From NCBI GenBank assembly GCA_023374025.1, contig SIJG01000004.1:124001-188000 (forward strand): a stretch of DNA of 64,000 nucleotides, in the 5' to 3' direction. Shown one piece after another: positions 37,374-49,061 of this stretch. The notes beneath the pieces are model-generated. The model had not been told where the DNA came from and did not search any database. It worked only from the letters and a program-made list of their open reading frames with translations. The position numbers and the translations under genes are program-made. Source of the DNA: Heterodera schachtii (taxonomy: Eukaryota; Nematoda; Chromadorea; Rhabditida; Heteroderidae). The first letter of the stretch is position 1; the number at the start of each line of letters is the position of its first letter.

Positions 37374-40213
37374 ATGTCTCAAAAACGAGCGAATACTTTG
37401 CCTCTGGTGGTGATCCTTTGCTTGGCACTGATAATGATCGGTGCCACTGCGCTGTTTATTTGGCTGAAGAGCAGCGGCGAAGAAAAAGACGCGCCGACGA
37501 TGGCATTTGAAAGACGGGAAAAAGTGCCAACCGAAGATGGAGGGATGGCACAAATCGGGCAAGAAACGACAACAGCAGGGAGAAGGACTACTGATGCAGA
37601 CAGGACAGAAATGACGACGCGGCAAGGAACTGACGCGGCGCGGGGGCCGGAAGGGACGTCGACGGTCGGCTCAACGCGTGCCGAAACAGAAACTGTGGAA
37701 GAACAGGTTGGAAACAGCCACATTCAGCCGGCACATGCCCCAATGTGCGAAGAATGGACTACAAGGAGGTCGGATGAATGTGCGGCAGAAGAGGGGTAAC
37801 GAGGGAGGGGGAGGAAAGGGAGGCAATGCCAATGCCAAACTCAGATCTATCGCTTCGCCAGTAAAACACGGCGAGGAGGAAGTGGGCACCGAAACAGACC
37901 CTTTGGATTGGCTCAGACCTTTTGAATACTCACTGAACTTGTCGCTGTCCTCGGACGACGTGCAGCAGCCATCCTTCAGCATGGACATGCAGCTCAGCAT
38001 TTTGGTGGAACTGAATCGAGACACAAGTGTGATACCGTTACATTGTGGCAGTGAGGTGGACATTGTGGAAGAGGTGGGCACGGCGGGGGGAGGGAAGGAA
38101 CGGACTATGGAAATGGAAAGGGCGAAGGGGGGGGGGGACGAGTCATGGCGGGGGGAGGGGGGGGGGGGGGGTAAACGATTCACTTTCATTCATCCGTCCG
38201 TTCGTCCATTTAGGTGCGTATTTGGTCATGCTCTGCCGGTGAGTTGCATTCGAAGAAAGGCACTCCCGTCCGCACTTTCATTTCCTTCGGCTTTTCCGCT
38301 TTTCACCCCCCCCCCCACCCCCACTCTCAGAAGCGTTCGTTTGCGTCCGTTCGATGACTCGTCTCCCCACTTCGTCTCTGTTACTCCTCCATCTCTCGCG
38401 TCCTCTCTCCGCCTCTTCTCTCCTCCGCGTCCAATTTCCGCTCGTCCGCGTGTCCCTTACCGCCCCCAACGACGCTCTCTTCGTCCACGTCCCTTCGCGT
38501 TGGGAACGGCACAGACCGTGGATGGTCAGTTAGAATGTCTATTAAATTAAAAATTCGCTTCAGATTGGCTCCCAATTTGCGTTGGCAGGCGGTGTTCGAA
38601 AGGTCTTTCCTCTCAAATTTGCCATTTTCCGCTTTTCCTTTGCTTTATCCCCCCCCCCCCCTCCGTCTGTTCAGCTGTTTCCTTCCATTGATTCTCCCCA
38701 TGCGCGTGCCGTACTTCGCCTTTGTCTCACTCACACCAAACAAACCATCGCCCGGTCCCGCCCAAATGCCCTCGCTTTTTCACTTAAACCCGCCCTTTTC
38801 AGAAGCAACGCGCCACTCGCGTTCCTCCGGGATGGGTCCCTTTCGTCTTCCGTCTCCTCTTCCGTTTCGTGCTTCCGCCATTCGCCGTCCCTTCCGCCCG
38901 CCCAATTCGCTTTCCTTCTCTTCCGCAATCTTCGTCCTGTCACTTCCCTCCCTTCGTCCCCCGCAATTTCGTCCTCACAGCCGCACATTGAACTGTTCAT
39001 TGGTGCCCATTTGAATCCGTCGGATTACGAATGGGCGATCGAAGAGAGTCGAAAGACAATCGGACGAATGGGACGGATGACGGGCATTGAATACCCACTC
39101 GAGAAATTGACGGTAGTACTAAGACAGACTCGGAATGTGATGAGTGTTTTGTTCGTTATTAGTTGGTATCGTCGCCTTTGCAGACGGGAAACGACGCCAT
39201 TGGGGCACTCGGATTGGCACAAATCCGCGACAGTTGGGTAAGACGGGGAAAGGGACAGACAGACGGGGGAGAGGGCGGACTGATCAGACCGAGTCGAACA
39301 GTCCGAGATCATTTGTTTGGCAGCTGTCCTTTGCTTTAGATGGAATATCCCAAGTTCGTCCACACCCACGAACTTCTGATTGGTCAGCTCATTCGCCAAT
39401 GGACTTCGAATGTGCTGAGTTTGTGCGACCAATGCCTTCAGAATGGGTTCGGCCTTTACTTGGAATGGCTGGTCGGCTCTGAACAGCTCGGCGTGGAGAC
39501 AAACGCCGAATTTGACCGCCGACTCGGCGAAGCGCGCGACCGATTGATGGAGGGAAATACGAAGACAGAGGCAAAAAAAAAAACAATGAAAACGAAAGAA
39601 ACGAAGGGAAATGGCCGACTTTAGGGCCCAAAGGAATGCGCAGAACGAATGGCAGTCGTACTGCACATGTTGGAGAGGACATTCGGTGCGCAAAACATCA
39701 CAAACTTCGTCAGCCTTTTGTTCCGTCGGTACGGGTGGACGCCCCGCTGCACTTCGACCGCCGAGCTGAGCAAATTGTTCACCACCACCGTCGGCATGCC
39801 GGAAGCACGTTCGTTTTTCTCCCTATCCTTCATCCGATCCCTCCAATTTGCCCATTTCTTCCCCTTTTCTTCTCCCCGTTTATTCCCTCCCCTCTTTTTG
39901 AACTGCTCCAACTTCCCCTCCTCCTCCCCCTTCAGAACGCGTCTTCGATTCGTTCCTCCGTCCCTCTGTTCCTTCGCCTTCCCAAATCCCTCTCGTGCAC
40001 ATTTCCGTCCGTCCTTCCCTTTCTCTTCTCCGTTTCTCTCAATTTTCCTCCCCAAATGTTTCGTCCCTTTTGTCCATTCCCGTCGAAATTGTCGACGACA
40101 CTCTCAAAAGTGTGCGTTTGGTGCTGAACACTTCCCAATTGGACGTTCCTTTTGTTGTTTCCTCCTTCGCCGTGGCTCAACCCAAAAGCACTTTCGCTCG
40201 TTTTGTTTACAAT
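37374..40213 (+). CDS. M1 aminopeptidase-like protein, predicted catalytically dead
   Basis: Exons 37374-37795, 37845-38073, 38214-38238, 38331-38524, 38564-38602, 38675-38754, 38803-39112, 39163-39237, 39340-39570, 39625-39808 and 39936-40213 keep one frame. It is type II membrane-anchored (LPLVVILCLALIMIGATALF), with a Ser/Thr-rich stalk and then the M1 N-domain (WLRPFEYSLNLSLSSDD; RKLFPSIDSPHARAVLRLCL; SNAPLAFL). Active-site equivalents are lost: HELAH is GQLIR (LLIGQLIRQWTSNVLS), the third zinc ligand Glu of NEGF is Asn (LQNGFGLYLEWL), and GAMEN is GALGL. The frame stops being interpretable after ARFVYN; the helical C-terminal domain IV is not found before 40800. C. elegans has non-peptidase M1 homologues (MNP-1) that work outside the cell. 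Intron 9 is GC-AG (GAG|GCAAAA). Confidence 0.8.
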
Positions 40214-41711
40214 GTGAGAGGAGACGAAAAATGGCACTCCAATTTTGGCATTCCTTTAAAAGGCAGAAAATTATGCAAAATTGGCCAAATGTATCAGCAA
40301 AGGACAGAAACAATCGGACGAATGCCCAGCAATAAGCGAATCGATGCTGAAAAATGTGTGGGACGACCTTTGTTGGTAATTAAAATGAATGGGTCCAAGG
40401 GCCCGGGGGATTCATTTGGGTAATTACCTAATTAACATTTATTTCTTTTGGGGCTTTGTTCAACGGGCGACTGAGTCCGACGACCGATGAAAAAGCACCG
40501 ACCGCCGACGTTTCAGTACAATCCGACGATTGGCTCTCCCTTTTCCGAGTTTTGACCACACGCGGCGCCGTAAATGGCGACTGCGCGTGTTGCATGAAAA
40601 CGGAAGAAGAGGCAATGGGCGGGCCGTGCCGGTGGACATGGCTGGACAGATGCGCACGGGTGGCCATGCCAAAGAAATGAGGGGACGAAATTCAAGACAA
40701 TTTTCAATTCTTGTAATAGGGGGGAGACGGAAAAACTGAACAAAACGAGGGCATTTGGGAATTTGGGGTCGGTCTTATCGGGTGGGGGCACATCAAAATA
40801 TCACACCTTTTATTAGAACAAAAACCCTTTTGCTTTTTGCTCAATTGAACCAAATTCAGGCAAACAAATCGACACAATTTGTATCTTTTCTTTGCAAATT
40901 TAAATAATATTTATTCGTCATGAAAAATATGACTGTAATAAAATGTATAATTTATAACACAGAATAAAAACAAAAAACAAAGACAAACCCCCCGGATTCA
41001 GAAAGTCCATAACAAAATAGAAGATTATATGAAAAATATTTTAAAATGAGTTTGAATAAATTTATGACTCGGAGGTCCGGGGTCACGCAACAAATAAATT
41101 TGGAAAACTATGAGAATGAAAAACAAAAGTAAAGCTGACAAAGAACTTCATTGTTAAGAATTTGTCTGGAATTTGAATAATTTTCTTTCAGCTAAATAAT
41201 TTTAAATATTTCGAATAAAAATATATATATATTGTACTGTACACATAAAAGTCAAGGTTATACTCCCACCCCCTAAAAGAAAACAAAATTGACGAGGATC
41301 GGTTGTAAAAAGCAACAAAGTGCAGAGGTCATTCAAATTGCAACACAAATAGGGAAAGGAACGGCACTTGGAATGAGACGAAACATTGGCATTTTACTAA
41401 CCAATTCAGCATTTAATTTTATCCGATTTGAGTGCCGAAAACCCTTTCCGTATTAAAAATGGGTCATTCAGTATGGCTTGGGACATAAATATTTTGGGGC
41501 AGATTCGTAACCAAAAAACGGAAGGGGGGGGGGGGGGAACGCAAGCGGCGAACTTTGAAGCAACGGGACACAATTTAAAAAAATAACTACCAATTTTCCT
41601 TAAAGGTTTCCTCTTTTGGTGCCCCCCCCCCCTCCGTTTGGTTACTTTCTGTTGGGAATGGAATAAATAAAGTATTTATAAATATAATACATATTTGAAC
41701 TGCAAATGCAG
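40214..41711. other. 3' region of the M1-like gene and downstream of daf-4
   Basis: 40214-40680 contains open frames (for example NGRLSPTTDEKAPTADVSVQ) that might be terminal exons of the M1-like gene, but no consistent join was found. 40790-41711 is AT-rich with AATAAA motifs and one G-run (41525) and looks like 3' UTR and intergenic DNA. Confidence 0.4.
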
Positions 41712-44494
41712 TTATGAAATGCTGAATTCCCTTCTGATGTTAATCATCCGACCTGTGGCGCATGAGCAAGTGATGCGTAAGTCCGGGTCAAATGGCCACA
41801 TGTCACTCATTGTCGCAGCAATTTGCTCCAGCGCCTGGGAAAGGTGAAATTTTGATGGGAACAGCGTTAATTGTTAAACATATTTAAAAGAAAAAACACA
41901 TTTTTTTAAAGAATTTATTAAGAATAAATATTTTGTTTTTTTCTTGTTAAAGTTTTGAAAAAAGAATTGCTCGTGCTAATTGAATGTGAATGCAATTCAT
42001 ATCCTCCCACAGCGTTTCCCCTGTGTCGTTACCCCGAAATTAAAAAATTTCCTAATTTTTCTAAAAAAATACTAGAAAAATTTTATATTTTCGGGGGAGG
42101 GGGACGACATTCTCTGATCGGTGTTTCACCTTATTCCGACTCAGAGATGCCCTCGTCGTCGGTCGAATTCTCTTCGTCAGAACAATATTTCGCATATCGT
42201 AAATGGAAGGGTTTTTGTGGCCGAGTTCCTTGTCATAAGGCAAAGCATACGGCTCCATGTCTTAAATGTGGGGCTTTTGGTTTTGGTTTTCCCGTCTCTG
42301 TACAAAAACCTACCGCTTTTTGTTTCCGCTGTTTCGGTGCGCGAAATAACTTCCCAAATGACGAGGGCAGCCGAGTAAACGTCCATTTGCTGGAAGTAGA
42401 AATTGGTCGCGCCGGTAGCATTTCCGAGCACTTCGGGACACATGTAACGAATGGTGCCAACCTAAGGCACATTTGAAAATTGGCAAAAGGAAAAAATAGC
42501 ATTTGCCTCCAATTTCGGGTTAAAATAACTAAAATGGTTTCCCCATTCAAATGCACAACCCATCGTCGCTTACATAGCCTTGGATTTTCTCAAGAAGCAA
42601 AACACGCGTTTCGCATTTCATCGCATGTCCTAAGTCGGCGATTCGGACGCCCATCCCAGCAGTGACCAAAATATTCTTACTGAAAACGCAAAAATTCAAA
42701 AGCAGCAACAAAACACTCACCTTTTGATGTCTCTGTGAATCTAAAAACGGTTTAATTTTTTTTTATGGCCAATAGAAATTAAGGGACAAATCTAAGCTTA
42801 ATATAGACTTTTTTTTACTGGCGTTTCATTAAAATAACATAAATGAACATACAATCACTGGCTTCCGATTGGGGCCCTCTTCAATTTCTTGGTGGAGAAA
42901 TGCAATCCCTTCGAGCATTGAGATGATTATATTCAAAGACTGTGCCAATGAGAGGGTGCGGAGCTGAAAATGAATTAAAAAGAATTGGGAAAGCCAAAGG
43001 ATACCATCAAAAGGTCGTAGAGGGAATTGTCGTCGTAAAAGTTGAACACCAACCAAAAGTCCGTTCCGGACGGAAAGCCGCCATAAAATTCGGCAATGTG
43101 TTCATTTGTTCGAAGTGCTTGGATCGAATACATTTCCTAAAACGGCAGGGACAAAAAGGTAAGAAAAAATAATGTAATGGCACCATTTCGTTCTGCCAAC
43201 TGCTGATTTTTCGGCCCGGCACTATTTTAACCGCAGCCCAACAGTCAGGGCCGCTTACAAATGCTTTGTACACTTGGCCAAAGCGACCAACGGACACTCT
43301 CTGAAAAGAAATGACCAAATCAGCCTTTTGGACCGTCAGAACCTCGTGCAGAGTGATTTTCTCTTTGTGCACTTTTTCTCCGTCTGGTAAAGTGATTTGT
43401 CCGTCGTATTCCGTGGCGAGTAATTCTTTCCGCTGGTCTCTTCTGTCATTTGTGTTTCTGTAAAACGGCAAAAAGAACTTCGCCGTTCCGCTCCGTTTGC
43501 ATATTTTTTTGCGTAATTTTGGCATGGAAAGAACGAAAACGACGAAAATGGCGATGAAAAGGACGGTAAAGAAGATGATGGCCAATTGGAGTAGGTTAAA
43601 CCCATCGGACAAGGGAAAGTCGACAATAGAAGAAGAAGCTTAAGGCAAAGGATTGGCTGGGAAATGAAACGACCGATTGAATTACTCGTGGTCGATAGTC
43701 CAATGTCCTCCTTCTCGTAGACCATCTGTCGATTGCAATTGTGAGTACGGCAACAGCAGAAGAGAGACGGCTGATTGGCTTGGCCCGTCTTTCGCACGTC
43801 CGCCACACATTTTTCCTGATGCTTACACTCCGCCAATTGCCTCTCCTCGTGCTGCCAGCAGTCCATCAGAGAGGGCTCAATGATGTCGCCCTCAGAAAAG
43901 GTTTTGTTTGGCGATGCGTCGCGTAGGTAATAATTAGCCATGCAAGCCTAAACGGTGCAAAAGATAAACAGTGGTCAAATGGGTGCCCTTTGAACTTTAG
44001 TCGGTGTTTGTGAGCAAATTCAAATTAAACCCACCAATTGCTGCGAGCCTCGGATTGGGTCAGTCACAACGCATTTGACCGTTTTCATACATGCATCAAT
44101 TCTTCCCTTGTCGCAGTCATTTTTGTTATATTTCTGTTAAACAGAATTTTGAATTTAAAAAGTCTTGTTCAGTTTGTCAAATCAAAGCACCTGACAGTTT
44201 ATGTACGGGAGATATGATTTCGCCTCGTCCTTTTCGTTGATTCCGATGAAATAATTCCGTCCTAACTTCCCAAACTTCTTAAAATAATGTACAGAATCCT
44301 CAGAGACGTTCACTTTCTTTAAGACCGGCCTCTGAAAATACAAAACATAAATGTTTATCTGTGAAACATTTTCTATGCACCTCTTGTATTGACCCATCGA
44401 CCTCTATAACTTTATTTCCAAAGCACAAGCGAACCAAGGCAAAAACGAAAATAAAGGAAAAGGTTGGGCAAATCATCAATGAATGGATTTTCAT
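41712..44494 (-). CDS. daf-4: BMP/TGF-beta type II receptor serine/threonine kinase
   Basis: Twelve exons (44494-44381, 44331-44191, 44133-44035, 43947-43686, 43638-43184, 43136-43005, 42963-42853, 42740-42721, 42679-42574, 42461-42314, 42260-42130, 41834-41712), 613 residues. Signal peptide (FSFIFVFALVRLCFG), a Cys-rich ectodomain ending DCWQHEERQLAECKHQ ... LFCCCRTHNCNRQ (the CCC...CN box), a transmembrane helix (LLQLAIIFFTVLFIAIFVVF) and a kinase: VSVGRFGQVYKA, the VAIK Lys in CWAAVKIV, IHRDIKSKNILV, IADLGHA, YVGTIRYMCPEVL. DCW in the ectodomain and the lack of a GS box before the kinase fit type II (BMPR2/DAF-4). It pairs with type I receptors in Dauer/body-size signalling in C. elegans. 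A 20-nt exon encodes HRDIK. Kinase residues look intact. Confidence 0.93.
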
Positions 44495-44696
44495 TGCCGG
44501 TGGAAGTCAAAAGCAATAAATTAAAGGGGAAAAAGTTCGAATGCGCATGCAACGAAAAAGCAAAATGTGCTGCTTCATCAGTTCGATTTAATTTTCACTA
44601 AAATTTTATTTGTGGGAAAGAGAATTTAAAAAAGACAAAAATGCCAATTTTAAACTTATAAACGAAAGAACCCGTCGTCGCCGGCAAAACTAAATA

Positions 44697-44803
44697 CCGT
44701 ATTTTTCCGATTACTAGACCCCGTTTGATTTGAAAACCCCGTCCGAGTAAAGACCCCTTTTGCAGGGGTTGAGACCCGGGTGGTCTAATAATCCAAAAAA
44801 CAG
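44697..44803. mobile_element. Small MITE with imperfect TIRs and TA duplication (Tc1/mariner-pogo-like)
   Basis: Left end CCGTATTTTTCCGATTACTA, right end (reverse complement) CTGTTTTTTGGATTATTAGA; both continue GACC. Flanked by TA on each side (44695-44696 and 44804-44805). 107 bp, no coding. It lies in the 456 bp between the divergent daf-4 and 44951 genes. Confidence 0.7.
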
Positions 44804-44950
44804 TATGAAGAAATTGTGTAATTCGTCTCGAACCAATCCCACGCCCACGATTTGTTACTCCAACATTTTCACACCTAAATTTCGCTAATAATTATTAATT
44901 ATTTTTTTCTTCACTTATTCAAAATATTACAGTTTTTCTTTTGGCTAACT

Positions 44951-47900
44951 ATGGAAAGCAAAGTTGGGTGTTCGTGGCGGCAACTCCAATTGAGGGGTCA
45001 ACAAAACTCCGCAAAATCAAAGCGCGTTTTTGGCACTTATTCTTCACCTCACACCTTCGTAGTGGAACGAGAAAATGACGGGAATTCTTTGCTCCGGTTC
45101 ATGAAGGTTGTTGTGCCCGAGTACAGAGAACTGATCCCACCGCCATGTCTTTCCACTGGTTTTCGATCCGTTCAATGCCGACTCAATGCACGAATGCAGA
45201 GCACGGAATCAATTGGTTTTGATGAAAACCTAAGGAGTATATGTACCCCCTCATTTTTAGGTGCGGCAGCGCCACGACAATTTCGACAAAATACGGAAAC
45301 GACGATGGCATTGAATGCATTCTCTGATTTGGTGAGCATTTTTATTGTGTGTGTGCTGTTTTTGAGTTTGAGTTCTGTTATACGAATAGGAGGCAATCGC
45401 CGAAATGGGTGCCGGTACCGACGACGCGGAGTCGCAGCAGTGCGAAACGGCGACTCGTCCGTCTTCCAAACTGACCGGACGATGTTCACCAAACCCCGGC
45501 AATAGTCTTTCCTCTTTGACACAACAAAACGCATTTACTACAACTCCCGACCAAAGAGTGAGGCCAATAGAGCAGAAAAATGTGACGGGCGGAAACACCG
45601 ACTCTTCCCATTTGGCACAAATGTCAGTGGAACAACAGCGCCAAAGATTTGGGATGAACGTGGTGTACAGACAGCAACAGCCGAAGCAGCCAATTGCACC
45701 GATGGGAGGGATAAATCCGACCACCGGCAGACTAATAATGGCATGCTCACACTTAGTGAAATGCCAACGATGTTCATTTTCAGGACAGCCAACCTGGCCT
45801 TCGCCATTCTTCCAGTTCTGACGTGTTCAATTTCGTGCCGGACCATTCATTTGAGGACACTCCAAATTTTGGCAATATTTCAACGACTCCGTACCAATCG
45901 CCGACTGGGGTAGTGCGTCGTCGTGGCCGAGGGCGAAGAGCGGGGAATTTTGGGGACCGACACCCGTCCACTTCCTCCTCAATCGAACATGAAGGGACGC
46001 CAGAGTCGCCGTCCGATTTTGGGACGCTCAGAAAAACTCGTGGGATTGGTAAGGGTCGTTTTTAAGAAAAGCATTTTAAAACACAATACCAGAGAAGTAT
46101 GAAACATAGGTTAAAGTGTCCCAACTGTACCTATAATAGGTGTCGCTTTTAAATTTCTAAAAATTGGTCATTGGCAAAAATTTATTAACAAATCTCACAA
46201 ATTTTCAATTTCTCCCGGTGGAACCAGTGACATCGCCGGACCTTTTTTACAAAGAAGTAATTTATCGAGTGCTTTTTGGTTTTAGGGAATTCGGGTCAAC
46301 GCAGGCCGAGAAAGCCGCGTAAGCCAGCCAATGTGAGCTTTGAACAACAAGAAGGAATTCCCCGGTCGCCGTTCCAACGCTCAGAAAGCCATCCGACAAT
46401 AGGCAAAATTCCGCCTCTTCCCACTACTCCGTCCAATTATATTTCGCGTAATATAAATTTTTTGATTTTCTCTTTACTCCCTTTTGTTTCAGCCCAAATT
46501 GAGGAAGATTTCCGTTCCAAAATGATGTCAGTTTATGAAATGGGCATTTGCGAGTCTTCGACCGATGACGAGGAAATGGTTTGGCCCATCGTTTGGCATC
46601 AGAATAGTGCCTTCGTTTTAAGGACCCACCTCCTCCGCCAAAAGAACTCATGGCTCATAACCAATCCGAAAGTTCGACTACTGATCAAAAAACGCCTCCC
46701 GAAATAGACGAAAGGGCGGCTGGAACTGTTGAAAATAGTGGAAATGCGGCGAAGAAAGGTGGTCAGCCGTTGGCGAAGTGCAGCGTTTCTTCCTCTCAGT
46801 CGAGCGGCGGCGATCAGACGGCCGTTGCCGACCCTCCTCAAAGTGTGCCATTTTTGCAGGACATCAAACTCATTCCAACTACGACATCATCCGCTTCTTC
46901 GTCGCCGGCTTTTTCCCAATTAAGCGAACAAAGCGACTACCGAACGCCAATGGCCACGATCGTCAAGACCGAGATGGACACGAACCCAAAACAACAAATT
47001 GTCGAAAATACCGTCGCAAAGGCTATTGAACTTTACGACAATGAAATTGATGGAATGAACAGCAAAGTGAGAAGAAAGGGAGGGGAAAATGTGAACGAAT
47101 GAGAAGCAAATCAAATTTTAAATAGAAAAGGGACGCTGAAATGGACCGTCTGAAGCAGGCGAAGGATGCCCAAGCCCAGAACATTCTTGCCCTAAACAAA
47201 CTTCCCTTCTCTTCTTGCCCCGATCGAACGTCCAAAGAATCGTTTGTGAAGAAAGAAAGTGTCGACTCTTTGGCTGCTAAACGTCCCGCGTTGGTTCTGA
47301 AGATCAAAAAGGAGGGCGGTGCCTCCTCGGCAGCGTCCACAAAACACTCTTCCTCCTCCTCTTCCCCATCTTCAACTTCGTCGTCCACTGCCGCCCCTCC
47401 GGCATTGGCTGCGCCAACACCGCAGCAGCAGCTCAATGAGCCCGTCGCGCGTTTGTCAAGCAGCGCGGCACCACCTTCGAAATACAAACAGCAGCGGCAA
47501 CAGACGAAGAGACCAATGGGAAAAGACGAAACAGTGACAGCGCAGCCAACGAAGAAAAAACAACGGAAGTCGTCTGAAATGGAAGGGCGACCGTCTTCTC
47601 CTTCGCCAGTTCAGCAACACCGTCCTTCTACGACTTCGAGCAGTACGAGCAACACTACCACCACAAAATGGGTGAAGGAAGGCAATACGACGGCAAAAAG
47701 TGGGGCGAACAGTACCACGACAAAGAAAGAGTCGGCACTGCCAAATGTGATAAGTCAAATCACGGTCCCATTTCCAAATCTCAAGAATTTCAAGGTGACA
47801 GACTTGGGTTGTATACGAAAGAGTTTTTCTTTTAGATACCCAAAGTAATCGAAAATGCTGACCCTCCTCCTTCAACGAGCAGTGCCCCGCATTTCGTTTC

Positions 47901-48736
47901 AAACAAAGGAGGAACCACCGAACTTCAGCAGCAAAGCAATCAATCGAGTTTAGCCTCATCTTCCAATGAGAAGGGTTCGCGCAGCAAATTTGGACCATTC
48001 AAATCTTCGGATCATTTCGAGCAACGTCGCCCGGGGGGAGGAGCAAAACAATCGAAAGGAGCTGGACACCAGCACACACATTACCAATACAACGACAAAT
48101 ATGCGGGGGGAGGTGGTGGGAGCTCATTCCAACCACACAACGCGTACAGTCGACAAAGAGCGCCGAAACAGTCGCAAGCAGGCGGAGGAGGACGGCACGG
48201 GGGAGGGAATTCGGAACAGCCGAGAAAACAGCACGGAGCAGCCCCCTCGACGACGTAATTGACACGGACGAACCCATCCTTTTATTTTCCGTTTTATTTT
48301 GCTTTACAGGCGGCCAACGTCCTCTTCATCCACCGCTGGCCATCGTTTCACTGTCCAATTCCAACAGCACTCTCGCGATGGAGGGTCTGCTCACAATCAG
48401 CAGCATCCTTTCCCTCCGTCGTTGCAGCATTTCCCTGCCCAACAGCAGCTCAGCGGCAGTGTTGGTTGGCAAGCAGTACAACCAACAACCGGGGAGTTCT
48501 TTCAACAACAACAGAACCACAATTATTTGCCTCAACAGCAGCAACAAAAACTAGAATGGTTTGGCCAAGCCAATAATGACCAAGAGCATCGACAAACCGC
48601 GGGTCATTCTACGAGTACAGTACGACCAAACCAAACACGGACAACGGACCGACAGAGTGGTAATTGCAGAGAGGAAGACAGAATGGACAATTCGCCTTCA
48701 ACGGGAAACGGTCTCCAAATAGTAGACGATGAATAA
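44951..48736 (+). CDS. Unrecognised Gln/Ser-rich, basic-patch protein
   Basis: Exons 44951-45331 (a 45-nt in-frame intron at about 45216-45260 is likely), 45390-45755, 45784-46048, 46286-46447, 46493-46578, 46623-47066, 47126-47794, 47836-48254 and 48310-48736 join in one frame, about 1090 residues. I do not recognise the family. The N-terminus (PEYRELIPPPCLSTGF) is the only compact-looking part. Further on: basic patches VVRRRGRGRR and RRPRKPRKP, each next to a similar TPxxxxxFG or FE..EG.P phrase; an acidic MGICESSTDDEE; a helical stretch RDAEMDRLKQAKDAQAQN; a Lys-rich TKKKQRKSS; Ser, Gly and Gln tracts (LPQQQQQKLEW). This suggests a disordered nuclear or RNA-associated protein. Codon use matches the neighbours. 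Confidence 0.75.
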
Positions 48737-49061
48737 ACTTACTTATCTGTCTGAAAATTGTGAATGCTTCATGTGATATTGATTTCAGGACTCTTTTTAT
48801 CGGAAAAATATGTGTACAATTGACAAAAAATAAGGTATTATTTATTGGTCCTTTACTAAGTGCGGAGATCATAAAAATCTAAATAAATGTGATGGGTTGA
48901 TTCACAAATTGAATAAAGCTCTCAATGTTATTATAGGAAGCGAACAATTACAAAAACTGGGCTAATAATAATAGAGATCTGCAATACGCTAATTAATATT
49001 AATAACTAAACTTAAAAAACGAATAAAACATTCCATTGGATTGGATTCATAGGGAGGGGAC

